DNA from: an uncultured Clostridia bacterium
GTDB lineage: Bacteria; Bacillota; Clostridia; Lachnospirales; Anaerotignaceae
Assembly: GCA_945868505.1 (NCBI GenBank)
Contig: CAMBLO010000018.1
Location: 1 to 46,647, forward strand
Reading direction: 5' to 3'
DNA length: 46,647 nucleotides
This document shows positions 22,977-31,867 of this stretch, in pieces. The position numbers and the translations under genes are program-made. Numbering within the stretch: the first letter of the stretch is position 1; every line of letters begins with the position of its first letter. The notes under the pieces were generated by a model that did not search any database, was not told the origin of the DNA, and saw only the letters and a list, made by a program, of their open reading frames with translations.

Positions 22977-23936
22977 TTATTTCGCCTCCTTTGTTTTGGG
23001 TAATGCACCGAAGATTGTAGGTTCTGTGAATCTTTCAATCAGAGGTACACAAACGTTCATCAGCAGGATGGAATAGGATACGCCTTCGGGGTAACCACCG
23101 AATGTACGGATCAGGTATGTAATCAGACCAGCACCGATAGCGAAGATAACCTGGCCCTTAGGTGTTACGGGAGAAGAAGCGTAGTCTGTTGCCATGAAGA
23201 TACCACCCAGCATTACGCCGCCGGCCATGATTTCCTGCAGAGGCATTCTTACGCCCTGTCTGCCGATGACAGCAAACAGAATGAATACTGTTGCAATGTA
23301 GATTACGGGAATCTTCCAGCTGATTACATGTTTGTACAGCAGGTAGATACCACCGATGATCAGTGCGATGGCACATGTTTCACCGATACAGCCGCCTACG
23401 TTACCAACGATCAGGTCGCCCAGAGAAGCTGTCAGACCTGTGCCTGCTTTCAGTTCGGACAGAGGTGTAGCAACTGCTACTGCGTCTGCGCCGCTGAAGC
23501 CTGTAGGTGCTGTCCATGTTGTCATTTCTGTAGGGTAGGAAGCCAGCAGGAATGCACGACCTGCCAGTGCAGGGTTGATGAAGTTCTGACCTAGACCACC
23601 AAACAGCTGTTTTGCAAAGATGATAGCAAATGCACTACCTACGATAGGCACCCAAACGGGAGCGGATGCAGGCAGGTTCATTGCCAGTAACAGACCTGTT
23701 ACAACTGCGGACAAGTCGCTGATTGTAACGGGTTTTCTTGTGATTTTTTCATACAGCCATTCAAAGAAAACAGAAGAAACGATTGCAGCTACAATCAGAA
23801 TCAGTGCTTTCAGACCGAAATAATAAATACCCATCGCTGTTGCGGGTACCAGAGCGATGATTACATCACGCATGATGCTCTGGATGGATTCTTTGGAACG
23901 CACATGAGGGGTACCGGATACTACAAAGTTAGCCAT
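22977..23936 (-). CDS. rnfD: Rnf complex subunit D (covalent FMN, ion channel part)
   Basis: This 319-residue membrane protein with about nine helices starts with SGTPHVRSKESIQSIMRDVI, typical of RnfD. The covalent FMN motif appears as AVAVATPLSEL near residues 162-172. RnfD is thought to contain the path for Na+ or H+ export driven by ferredoxin:NAD oxidation. Which ion is used here cannot be read from the sequence with confidence. Confidence 0.94.
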   Translation of the reverse strand: MANFVVSGTPHVRSKESIQSIMRDVIIALVPATAMGIYYFGLKALILIVAAIVSSVFFEWLYEKITRKPVTISDLSAVVTGLLLAMNLPASAPVWVPIVGSAFAIIFAKQLFGGLGQNFINPALAGRAFLLASYPTEMTTWTAPTGFSGADAVAVATPLSELKAGTGLTASLGDLIVGNVGGCIGETCAIALIIGGIYLLYKHVISWKIPVIYIATVFILFAVIGRQGVRMPLQEIMAGGVMLGGIFMATDYASSPVTPKGQVIFAIGAGLITYLIRTFGGYPEGVSYSILLMNVCVPLIERFTEPTIFGALPKTKEAK

Positions 23937-23954
23937 GTTTTATTCTCCCCCTTC

Positions 23955-25349
23955 TTATTTCTTTTCAGCTTCTGCTGCTTTTTTCTCAGCTTCTGCTTTT
24001 GCTCTTGCTGCTGCGGCTGCTGCTGCCTTTTTGCCTGCTTCGATCTTCTTAGTAGCTCTGATAGACTGAGCCAGCTGACGTTTTGCAGGACATTCGTAAG
24101 AGCAGGAACCACATTCGATACAATCCAGACCGTGATGTTTTACGAAGCCTTCGCCGTCGCCTTTGATTGCGCAAGCGTTCAGCATGAAGGGCATCAGGCC
24201 CATAGGGCAATGTTCAACACATTTACCGCAACGGATGCAGTTTCTTTCTTCGGGAATGTATGCTTCGTCTTTTGTGAAGCACAGCAGACCGGAAGTTGTT
24301 TTTACGGATGCAACATCCAGTGTGTACAGTGTGGGACCCATCATAGGACCACCTGCGATCAGTTTTACGGGAGGGTTTTCTTCATTGAAACCGCCGATTG
24401 CATCTACCAGATCTCTCAGTGTCATACCGATTCTGATCTTGTAGTTGCCGGGGTTTTTGATACCCTTACCGGAGACTGTAACGATTCTTCTCATCAGAGG
24501 TCTGCCTTTGCAGATGGCTCTTTCGATGGCAACAACTGTGTCAACGTTGTCTACGATACAGCCAGCGGATGCGGGCAGGGCACCGGATTTTACTTCTCTC
24601 TTTGTGATAGCGTAAATCAGGTGTTTTTCAGAACCCTGAGGGAATTTTGTAACCAGAGGCTGTACTGTGATGTTATCGATGCCTTCGCAAGCCTTTGTCA
24701 TGGAAGCGATTGCTTCGGGCTTGTTCATTTCGATACCGATTACGCCTTTTGCATTGGGATGCAGCTTCAGCATAATCTGCAGACCTCTTACGATTCTTTC
24801 GGGTTCTTCGATCATCAGGCGGTAGTCACATGTGAGGTAAGGTTCACATTCAGCCGCATTGATCAGGATGTGATCGATAGGTGTGTCTTTGGGAGGGTTC
24901 AGTTTTACGTGTGTAGGGAAACCTGCACCACCCAGACCAACAACGCCAGCATTTTTGATTGCTGCCAGAATTTCGTCGTTTGTCATGGTTGTGTAATCTT
25001 TACCTTCATTGAGACCTTCGATCTCTTCCATTTTGCCATCGTTTTTCACAACGATCGCCTTTACCATTGCACCGCCGGGCACCAGCATAGGTCTGATGTC
25101 TACTACTTCACCGGAAACACTGGCGAAGATAGGAGAAGACATGAATGCGCCGGACTCAGCGATTTTCTGTCCTACTTTTACATGATCGCCAACGGCTACC
25201 AGTGGTTCACAAGGAGCACCGATGTGCTGGCTCATAGGGTAGAACAATTCAGAGTTTTCTTTGGGCATAATCACCTTGATGGGCTGGTCCTTTGCCAGTT
25301 CCTTCCCATCAGGAGGATGTACCCCACGTTTGAACGTTAAAGCTTGCAT
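23955..25349 (-). CDS. rnfC: Rnf complex subunit C (NADH-binding)
   Basis: The 464-residue cytoplasmic subunit reduces NAD. It begins with the RnfC barrel-sandwich region (KRGVHPPDGKELAKDQPI), then has GLGGAGFPTHVKLNPP for the FMN/NADH site (about residues 133-150). Two [4Fe-4S] motifs follow, CIRCGKCVEHCP and CIECGSCSYECP. The last 30 residues are a Lys/Ala/Glu-rich helix of unknown role. It is the first gene of the operon and has a canonical promoter about 90 bases upstream. Confidence 0.95.
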   Translation of the reverse strand: MQALTFKRGVHPPDGKELAKDQPIKVIMPKENSELFYPMSQHIGAPCEPLVAVGDHVKVGQKIAESGAFMSSPIFASVSGEVVDIRPMLVPGGAMVKAIVVKNDGKMEEIEGLNEGKDYTTMTNDEILAAIKNAGVVGLGGAGFPTHVKLNPPKDTPIDHILINAAECEPYLTCDYRLMIEEPERIVRGLQIMLKLHPNAKGVIGIEMNKPEAIASMTKACEGIDNITVQPLVTKFPQGSEKHLIYAITKREVKSGALPASAGCIVDNVDTVVAIERAICKGRPLMRRIVTVSGKGIKNPGNYKIRIGMTLRDLVDAIGGFNEENPPVKLIAGGPMMGPTLYTLDVASVKTTSGLLCFTKDEAYIPEERNCIRCGKCVEHCPMGLMPFMLNACAIKGDGEGFVKHHGLDCIECGSCSYECPAKRQLAQSIRATKKIEAGKKAAAAAAARAKAEAEKKAAEAEKK

Positions 25350-25441
25350 ATTATCCCCCTCTGTTCAAATTAGTTGTGCGCCTGGGAAGGCGCGGGTTGC
25401 AGTTATACTTTTATAAAAATATAGCTATATATAACAGCAAT

Positions 25442-25470
25442 ATTTTAATACAAAAATAAGAATTTCTCAA
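25442..25470 (-). promoter_or_regulatory. Promoter of the rnf operon
   Basis: On the minus strand TTGAGA (25470-25465) and TAAAAT (25447-25442) are 17 bases apart. The leader of about 85 nt includes a small GC hairpin, GCGCCT-TCCC-AGGCGC, shortly before the ribosome site GAGGGGG. Confidence 0.65.
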
Positions 25471-25786
25471 TATTTTTGCAGAAAAAAAGCGAAAAAACTT
25501 TTCATAAAAAAAGATATTTTCACTAAAATGAAATATTTCCTCCAAAAATCTATCGAAATCGGATTCCTGCCGTATCTGAAAAAATGAAGGTTGCATCCGC
25601 TTGTACAGGATTTGTTTGTATGCGAATGAATCTCCGCATACTAGTGTACACTTATTATCTATAAAAGTAAATGTTAATTTATTACCATAATCTTGGGATG
25701 TTTTTGGTCGTTTTTTCGGAATAAATTGCCAAACATCCGCTTTTTTCAGGAAGAAAATGGAAAGGGCAGGGAGAAGCGGACGCGCC
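25471..25786. other. Intergenic region between divergent rnfC and rpoN
   Basis: This AT-rich stretch has no supported gene. It contains an inverted repeat, GTATGCG-N10-CGCATAC, near 25618-25641 that could bind a regulator of rnf. No Rex-type TTGTGA-N6-TCACAA site was seen. Confidence 0.4.
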
Positions 25787-25815
25787 TTGCGCCCGGGGAA
25801 TGGGCGTGATAAAAT
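25787..25815 (+). promoter_or_regulatory. Candidate promoter of rpoN
   Basis: TTGCGC (25787-25792) and TAAAAT (25810-25815) are 17 bases apart. The -35 is weak. The rpoN ATG lies 39 bases downstream of the -10. Confidence 0.45.
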
Positions 25816-25854
25816 AGAAGCAAAATACCCGGAAAGGGCAGGGAGGCGCAAAGC

Positions 25855-27225
25855 ATGGAACTTTCATTACAACTGCAGCAAAAACAGGTATTGTCTCAGA
25901 AACTGCAGCAATCTGTGGAGATTTTGCAGATGAATGCCCTTGCCCTTTCGGAATATGCCCGTGATTTGGCGGAGGAAAATCCCCTTCTGGAATGGAGCGA
26001 GGAAGAGGAACCCTTGGAAAGCCGCAAAGAAAAACTGCTGCAAAAGCTGGAATGGCTGGAAGAAGCTGATGAACAGAACCGCAGCTTTTATCGGATGGAA
26101 CAGGAGCAGGAAGAACGGGAGCGGGAGGACAGCCGTTTTGGCAGAACGGAAGGTCAAAGTCTCAGAGAATATCTTCTCTTCCAAATCAATATTTTGAAAA
26201 TACCGGAGGATCACAAAAAGGTGCTGCGGTTTTTGGCGGAAAGCACGGCGGAAAGCGGCTATCTGGAGGCGGATGCCGTAGAGTGCCTGATTGAAAGATA
26301 TCAGTTGAAGGAAACCACGGCTGCCCGTATCCTTTCGGAGTTCCAGACCCTCGACCCTCCCGGCGTGGGCGCTAGGGATTTGCGGGAATGTCTCCTGATT
26401 CAGTTGAAACAGAAAAATGCGTCCCCTTTGGCTCTGAAAGTGGTGGAAACCTATTTGGATGAGCTGGCGAAGAACCGCCTTTCCCATATCGCAAAGAAAC
26501 TGAAGGTTTCTATGGAAGAACTGATGGCAGCACTGCAGGAGATTCGCTCCTGTCAGCCCAAGCCCGGCAGCGGCTTTGCGGGGGAAGGGGCTGTGGAATA
26601 CGTCATTCCAGATATATTGGTGGAACGAAAAGGAAAGGAACTGACGGTGGCGGTCAACAGTGCTATGTTGCCCCGTTTGCACATCAGCCATACCTATGGG
26701 AAGCTGCTGCGGGAAAAAGCGGATGCCGAAACGGAAGAATATATCGCCCAAAAGCTGAAGCAGGCGGAATGGACCCTTCAGTGCATTACCAAACGGGAAA
26801 GCACCTTGCAGCAGGTGGCGGAATATATCGTGCAGCGCCAGAAGGCATTTTTCCTCTGCCCCCAAGGACAGCTTGCGCCCCTCAAAATGGCAGATGTGGC
26901 GGAAGGCTTGGACATCCATGAATCCACCGTCAGTCGGGCGGTGAAGGAGAAATATCTCCAGTGCGAAAGAGGGGTGTTCCCCCTCCATGCCTTCTTTTCC
27001 AAAGCCATGGCAAAGGAAGAGGAGACTGTTTCCGCCGACAGTGTCAAGGAGCGGCTCCGTGCCATCATCGAAGCAGAAGACAAACAGAAGCCCCTCAGCG
27101 ACAGAGAACTGACAGAACGGCTTGTTGCAGAAGGCTTGCAGATTTCCCGACGGACTGTGGCGAAGTACAGAGAAGCTATGGGCATCAGCGGTGCAAGTGG
27201 GCGAAAAGTTTATGAAGGAAGATAG
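25855..27225 (+). CDS. rpoN: RNA polymerase sigma-54 factor
   Basis: This 456-residue sigma-54 has the three regions of the family. A Gln/Leu-rich N-terminal region I (LQLQQKQVLSQKLQQSVEILQMN) interacts with AAA+ activators. The core-binding domain includes LDPPGVGARDLRECLLIQL. The C-terminal DNA-binding part has the helix-turn-helix VAEGLDIHESTVSRAVKEKYL and the RpoN box SRRTVAKYREAMGI (one residue from the usual ARRTVAKYRE). No sigma-54 activator gene lies in the window, so its targets are elsewhere. The start follows GGGAGGCGC. Confidence 0.95.
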   Translation: MELSLQLQQKQVLSQKLQQSVEILQMNALALSEYARDLAEENPLLEWSEEEEPLESRKEKLLQKLEWLEEADEQNRSFYRMEQEQEEREREDSRFGRTEGQSLREYLLFQINILKIPEDHKKVLRFLAESTAESGYLEADAVECLIERYQLKETTAARILSEFQTLDPPGVGARDLRECLLIQLKQKNASPLALKVVETYLDELAKNRLSHIAKKLKVSMEELMAALQEIRSCQPKPGSGFAGEGAVEYVIPDILVERKGKELTVAVNSAMLPRLHISHTYGKLLREKADAETEEYIAQKLKQAEWTLQCITKRESTLQQVAEYIVQRQKAFFLCPQGQLAPLKMADVAEGLDIHESTVSRAVKEKYLQCERGVFPLHAFFSKAMAKEEETVSADSVKERLRAIIEAEDKQKPLSDRELTERLVAEGLQISRRTVAKYREAMGISGASGRKVYEGR

Positions 27226-27260
27226 TTGAAAATTTTTTAACAATTTGGAGTATATATAAT

Positions 27261-28682
27261 ATGGTAGAAATTTTTCAAATCCAATTGGAAAAAACAGGGA
27301 ACACTCCCTTATATCAGCAGTTGGCAGAGAGCATCGAAGCCCTGATTACCGATGGCATTTTGCCTGCAAACAGCAAATTGCCCCCCATCCGCAAAATGGC
27401 GGAGCATTTCGGGGTCAATTCCGTAACCATCGTAAATGCCTATAAATATTTGGAAAATAAGCAGCTGGTCTATTCCAGAGTGGGCAGCGGCACCTTCGTT
27501 TCCCCTCTGCCTGTGGAGCATATCCCCGAGCCTGTGACCAACCGCAATCTCCGCTCCTTTGGCAGCGGATTATCCATGGAAAATGCCATTAACTTTACCA
27601 GCACCTCCCTGCCCAATGAAATGTTTCCTGTGGATGCCTTCAAAAAGGCCTTTGATGAAGTTCTGGAACGGGAAAAGGGCGGTGCCTTCCGCTATATGGA
27701 CAGCATGGGCTATGAACCCCTGCGGGAACAGCTCTGCCGTTATCTGAAAAGCTATGGTATCAAGACCTCCGTGGAAAATGTGCAGGTCATTTCCGGCGCC
27801 CAGCAGGGCATCGATATCATTTCCAAAGCCATGCTCCGCTATGGGGATGTGGTTTTTGTGGAAAAGCCTACCTTCTATGGGGCGGCGGGGGCCTTCCTTT
27901 CCCGGGGCGGCAAGCTGGTGGAGATTCCCATGGAAAACGACGGTATGGATATGATGATTCTGGAGGATTTCCTGAAGCTGTATCAGCCCAAATTCATTTA
28001 TATGATGGCTTATTACCAGACCCCCACGGGCATTTCCTATTCCATGGAGAAAAAACGCCGTTTGCTGGAACTGGCGGAAAAATATGATACATATATCATC
28101 GAAGAAGATGACTTTTATGATTTCCATTATGGCAAGGAGCCCTTGGTTCCCCTGAAAGCCTTGGATTATAAGAACCGTGTCATTTATATCAAAAGCTTTT
28201 CCAAGATTCTGATGCCGGGGCTGCGTATGGGGCTTATCGTTCTGCCGAAAAAAATCCATCAGGCGGTGATGGAAGCAAAATATACCACAGATATTTCCAC
28301 CTCCGGCTTTATTCAGCGGGCATTGGAGTATTATCTCAGGGAAAACGGCTGGGAAAAACACGCCGCCGAGACCCGCCGCTATGGCAGTGAAAAATACCGC
28401 AAGACCCTTTCGGCGGCAAGAAAATACCTTTCCGGCGTGGCGAAATACGGGCATCCCAATGGGGGCGTCAGCCTTTGGGTGGAGCTGCCCAAGGGAGTGG
28501 GGGCGGAGGCTTTCTGCAGCCGTATGCTGGAGAAAAATGTGATTCTGACCCCTGGCAGCCAATATGATATCAGCGGAGAAGAGGACAGCCACGTTCGTCT
28601 CAGCTTCGCTAACCTCAGCGATGATAAGATTGAGGTGGGGCTGAAACGGATGGGGGATACGTTGAGAGAGATGAAATCGTGA
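27261..28682 (+). CDS. MocR/PdxR-type GntR regulator with aminotransferase-like domain
   Basis: This 473-residue fusion has an N-terminal GntR winged helix (about residues 10-78, PLYQQLAESIEALITDGIL, LPPIRKMAEHFGVNSVTIVNAYKYLE). A fold-type I PLP aminotransferase domain follows (ISGAQQGIDIISKAML; EEDDFYDFHYG; PLP-binding Lys in IYIKSFSKILMPGLRMG). MocR proteins use PLP or amino compounds as signals, PdxR controlling PLP synthesis for example. No pdx, gab or other diagnostic target lies next to it, so the regulated pathway is unknown. It starts 35 bases after rpoN. Confidence 0.88.
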   Translation: MVEIFQIQLEKTGNTPLYQQLAESIEALITDGILPANSKLPPIRKMAEHFGVNSVTIVNAYKYLENKQLVYSRVGSGTFVSPLPVEHIPEPVTNRNLRSFGSGLSMENAINFTSTSLPNEMFPVDAFKKAFDEVLEREKGGAFRYMDSMGYEPLREQLCRYLKSYGIKTSVENVQVISGAQQGIDIISKAMLRYGDVVFVEKPTFYGAAGAFLSRGGKLVEIPMENDGMDMMILEDFLKLYQPKFIYMMAYYQTPTGISYSMEKKRRLLELAEKYDTYIIEEDDFYDFHYGKEPLVPLKALDYKNRVIYIKSFSKILMPGLRMGLIVLPKKIHQAVMEAKYTTDISTSGFIQRALEYYLRENGWEKHAAETRRYGSEKYRKTLSAARKYLSGVAKYGHPNGGVSLWVELPKGVGAEAFCSRMLEKNVILTPGSQYDISGEEDSHVRLSFANLSDDKIEVGLKRMGDTLREMKS

Positions 28683-28744
28683 AGAAAACCGTTTCGTCGT
28701 ACATATTTTAATGGAACTGCTTGCAGGGACAGAAAAATATGAGA

Positions 28745-28806
28745 CGAAAAAGATTTGCGAAGCAAAACATCCGTAAGCCAGAAGGGCTTACGGATGAAGG
28801 TTTTCG
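28745..28806. repeat. Cloverleaf-like palindromic element upstream of the alaS T-box
   Basis: Nested hairpins TTTGC-GAA-GCAAA (28754-28766) and CATCCGTAAGCC-N5-GGCTTACGGATG (28768-28796) are enclosed by CGAAAA (28745-28750) and TTTTCG (28801-28806). The same three-part plan recurs at 42324-42362 and 44104-44235. Confidence 0.6.
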
Positions 28807-28838
28807 ATATCTTCGTGGGATAATTTGCACCATTCGCC

Positions 28839-28867
28839 TTGACAAATGGAAAACGGATGTCTATAAT
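28839..28867 (+). promoter_or_regulatory. Consensus promoter of the alaS T-box leader
   Basis: TTGACA (28839-28844) and TATAAT (28862-28867) are exactly 17 bases apart, a perfect vegetative promoter. Transcription would begin near 28874. Confidence 0.8.
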
Positions 28868-28873
28868 CAAATC

Positions 28874-29136
28874 ATTATTAGAGAAAAGCCATGAAAAGAA
28901 GGAGTACATCCCGGTCAGGACTTTCAGAGAGAGGCAGTAAGGTGGAAATGCCTCAGCAGCGCAGGATGGAAGCAGTCTTTTCGGTCCCTTTGGACACAGC
29001 TTCGTGGTGGAACTGAGAGTATACCACGGCGTATGTCGGCGTTAACGGCTTCAAGTGACGGTCAGAGTTGACCGTAACTAGGGTGGTACCACGGTAAATT
29101 CGTCCCTGTTCTTCGGAACAGGGGCTTTTCTTTTGT
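28874..29136 (+). promoter_or_regulatory. T-box riboswitch controlling alaS (specifier GCA)
   Basis: This tRNA-sensing leader has a base stem (GAAAAGA with TCTTTTC) enclosing an internal loop, with AGTA on the 5' side and GAAGCAG on the 3' side. The loop shows the usual S-turn, and the specifier codon reads GCA at 28972-28974, an alanine codon. The conserved T-box AGGGTGGTACCACG is at 29080-29093; its TGGT can pair with the ACCA end of uncharged tRNA-Ala. The terminator CCCTGTTC-TTCG-GAACAGGG plus a T-rich run is at 29104-29134. Uncharged tRNA-Ala should favour the antiterminator and raise alaS expression. Confidence 0.92.
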
Positions 29137-29183
29137 ATCCGCCCCTTTTGCTTTAAAAATATTCTTTTAAGGAGGAAAATATT

Positions 29184-31826
29184 ATGAAAAATCTCGGTGT
29201 AAATGAAATCAGAGAACAATTCCTGAAATTCTTTGAAACAAAAGATCACCTGCGCCTGAAATCCTTCTCTCTGGTGCCCCATAACGACAACAGCCTGTTG
29301 CTGATCAACTCTGGTATGGCACCCATGAAGGCATACTTCACAGGGCAGGAAATCCCCCCCAGCAAACGTGTGACCACTTGTCAGAAATGTATCCGTACAG
29401 GCGATATCGACAACGTTGGTAAAACCGCTCGTCACGGCACATTCTTTGAAATGCTGGGCGACTTCTCCTTTGGGGATTACTTCAAAAATGAAATCATTCC
29501 CTGGGCTTGGGAATTTGTAACAGAATGGCTGGAAATTCCTAAGGACAAGCTGTACGTTACCATTTATGAAGAAGACGATGAAACAGGTACCATCTGGCAT
29601 GAAAAGGTTGGCCTGCCTTGGGACAGAATCGTAAAACTGGGCAAAGCAGATAACTTCTGGGAACACGGCACAGGCCCCTGTGGTCCCTGTACAGAAATTT
29701 ACTATGACCGTGGTCCCGAATATGGCTGCAACAGCCCTACCTGCGGCGTAGGCTGCGATTGTGACAGATATATGGAATTCTGGAATCTGGTATTGACCCA
29801 GTTCAATGCGGAGGAAGACGGCACCTATACAGAACTGGCATCCAAAAACGTGGATACCGGTATGGGTCTGGAACGTATGGCGACCATCATGCAGGGTGTG
29901 GATTCCATTTTCGACGTAGATACTGTAAAATCCATCCGTGATACTGTTTGTGCAAAAGCCGGCGTGGAATATGGCAAAGAACACAAGATTGACGTTTCTG
30001 TTCGTGTCATCACAGACCACGTTCGTTCCGTAACTATGATGACAGCAGACGGTGTTCTGCCTTCCAATGAAGGCCGTGGCTACGTGCTGAGAAGACTGCT
30101 GAGAAGAGCTGCCCGCCATGGCAAACTGCTGGGCATTCAGGGTGAATTTTTGGCAGAACTGTCTAAAGCCGTGATTGCCTGCAGCGGTGATGCCTACCCT
30201 GAACTGGTAGACAAACAGGAATATATCTTCAAAATTTTGTCCACAGAAGAAAACAGCTTCTATAAGACCATTGATAAAGGTATGGAAATTCTGAAAGAAG
30301 ATATGGAAGAAATGAAAGCCGCAGGTCAGACAGTGATGAGCGGTGAAAAATCCTTCCGTCTGTATGATACCTACGGTTTCCCCATCGACCTGACAAAGGA
30401 AATTCTGGAAGAAGCAGGCATGAGCGTAGACGAAGATGCTTTCGCTGCGGAAATGCAGGCCCAGAAGGAACGTGCCCGTTCCGCCAGAGCAAAATCCAAC
30501 TATATGGGTGCTGCGGAAACAGTATACAATGAATTGTCTGCAGAAATGGTGACAGCCTTCGCCGGTTATGATGTAAACGAAGTGGCTGACGCAAAGGTCG
30601 TTGCACTGGTGGTAAATGATGAAATTTCCGGTGTGGCCCAGGCTGGCGACAGCGTTGCCGTATTCTTGGATAAGACACCTTTCTACGCTGAAAGCGGCGG
30701 TCAGGTGGGTGACCACGGTATCATCAAAACTGCAAACGGTCTGGTAGAAGTAACAGACTGCGTGAAGGTTGTTGGCGGCAAGATCGCGCACATGGGTAAA
30801 GTGGCAGAAGGCTCCATCTCTCTGGATGAGACCGTATGTGCTTCCATCGATCTGCACCACAGAATGGCTTCCTCCAGAAACCACTCCGCAACACACCTGC
30901 TGCATAAAGCCCTGAGAACGGTTCTGGGTACTCACGTAGAACAGGCTGGTTCCTATGTCAGCGCAGACAGACTGCGTTTCGACTTCACTCATTTCACAGG
31001 AATGACACCTGATGAGATCAAAGAAGTGGAAAGACTGGTCAACGATGCCGTATTCGCAAGCTATGCCATCGATACAGATGAAATGGGCATTGATGCAGCC
31101 AGAGAAAAAGGCGCAATGGCGCTGTTTGGTGAAAAATATGGCGATGTGGTTCGTGTCGTTGATATGGGCGGCTACAGCATCGAGCTTTGCGGCGGCGCAC
31201 ACCTGAAAAATACAGCACAGGTTGGCTCCTTCAAGATTATTTCCGAAAACGGTGTTGCAGCAGGCGTAAGACGTATCGAAGCCCTGACAGGGGAAGGCGC
31301 GCTGCAGCATTATCAGGCGCAAGAGGATGAAGTGCGTACCCTGAGCCAGATGGTGAAAACAACACCCGATAAGCTGGTGGCAAGAGTGGAACAGCTGCTG
31401 GCAGAACAGAAAGAACTGGCGAAAGAACTGGAAAAACTGAAAGCAAAAATGGCAGGCGGCGCAGCCGATGAAATCCTGAATCAGAAGGTGGATATCAACG
31501 GCGTAGCTGTTCTGGCTGCGGAAGTAAAAGATATGGATGCCAACGCAATGCGTACTCTGGGTGACCAGCTGAAGAATAAGCTGGGCAGCGGCATCATCGT
31601 TCTGGCTGGTGCTGCAGGCGGCAAAGTAAGCCTGATGGCAATGGCAACCGATGATGTGGTAAAGAAAGGCGCTCATGCAGGCAATATCATCAAAGCAGCA
31701 GCAGCAGTTTGCGGCGGTGGCGGCGGCGGTCGTCCCAATATGGCACAGGCTGGCGGTAAGGATGCCTCCAAGATTGGAGAAGCACTGGAAAAAGCAAAAG
31801 AAGTTGTTGCTGAACAGATCAAATAA
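29184..31826 (+). CDS. alaS: Alanyl-tRNA synthetase
   Basis: The 880-residue class II synthetase charges tRNA-Ala. The catalytic domain starts with NEIREQFLKFFETKDHLRLKS and includes GMAPMKAYFTG and RHGTFFEMLGDFSFGDYF. The editing domain has the zinc-binding set around SSRNHSATHLLH (about residues 570-582) and CGGAHLKNTAQVGSF. The C-terminal domain is present up to CGGGGGGRPNMAQAGGKD. The T-box leader and alanine specifier upstream independently support the assignment. Length and motifs are complete. Confidence 0.97.
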   Translation: MKNLGVNEIREQFLKFFETKDHLRLKSFSLVPHNDNSLLLINSGMAPMKAYFTGQEIPPSKRVTTCQKCIRTGDIDNVGKTARHGTFFEMLGDFSFGDYFKNEIIPWAWEFVTEWLEIPKDKLYVTIYEEDDETGTIWHEKVGLPWDRIVKLGKADNFWEHGTGPCGPCTEIYYDRGPEYGCNSPTCGVGCDCDRYMEFWNLVLTQFNAEEDGTYTELASKNVDTGMGLERMATIMQGVDSIFDVDTVKSIRDTVCAKAGVEYGKEHKIDVSVRVITDHVRSVTMMTADGVLPSNEGRGYVLRRLLRRAARHGKLLGIQGEFLAELSKAVIACSGDAYPELVDKQEYIFKILSTEENSFYKTIDKGMEILKEDMEEMKAAGQTVMSGEKSFRLYDTYGFPIDLTKEILEEAGMSVDEDAFAAEMQAQKERARSARAKSNYMGAAETVYNELSAEMVTAFAGYDVNEVADAKVVALVVNDEISGVAQAGDSVAVFLDKTPFYAESGGQVGDHGIIKTANGLVEVTDCVKVVGGKIAHMGKVAEGSISLDETVCASIDLHHRMASSRNHSATHLLHKALRTVLGTHVEQAGSYVSADRLRFDFTHFTGMTPDEIKEVERLVNDAVFASYAIDTDEMGIDAAREKGAMALFGEKYGDVVRVVDMGGYSIELCGGAHLKNTAQVGSFKIISENGVAAGVRRIEALTGEGALQHYQAQEDEVRTLSQMVKTTPDKLVARVEQLLAEQKELAKELEKLKAKMAGGAADEILNQKVDINGVAVLAAEVKDMDANAMRTLGDQLKNKLGSGIIVLAGAAGGKVSLMAMATDDVVKKGAHAGNIIKAAAAVCGGGGGGRPNMAQAGGKDASKIGEALEKAKEVVAEQIK

Positions 31827-31835
31827 TCATAAAAA

Positions 31836-31863
31836 AACCGATGGGGAAACCCATCGGTTTTTT
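31836..31863. terminator. Bidirectional terminator between alaS and the stalk-domain gene
   Basis: CCGATGGG and CCCATCGG form a stem with A-rich and T-rich flanks on either side. It serves the two convergent genes. Confidence 0.8.
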
Positions 31864-31867
31864 GCTG

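Noticed and set aside
23904..25340. A long plus-strand frame (478 codons) opposite rnfC, and similar ones opposite rnfA, rnfE and rnfB
   Set aside because: Composition is Cys/His/Phe rich without motifs; the rnf genes on the other strand are unmistakable.
25411..25851. A 146-codon minus-strand frame between rnfC and rpoN
   Set aside because: Low-complexity AT-driven translation overlapping promoters of both flanking genes; no ribosome site.
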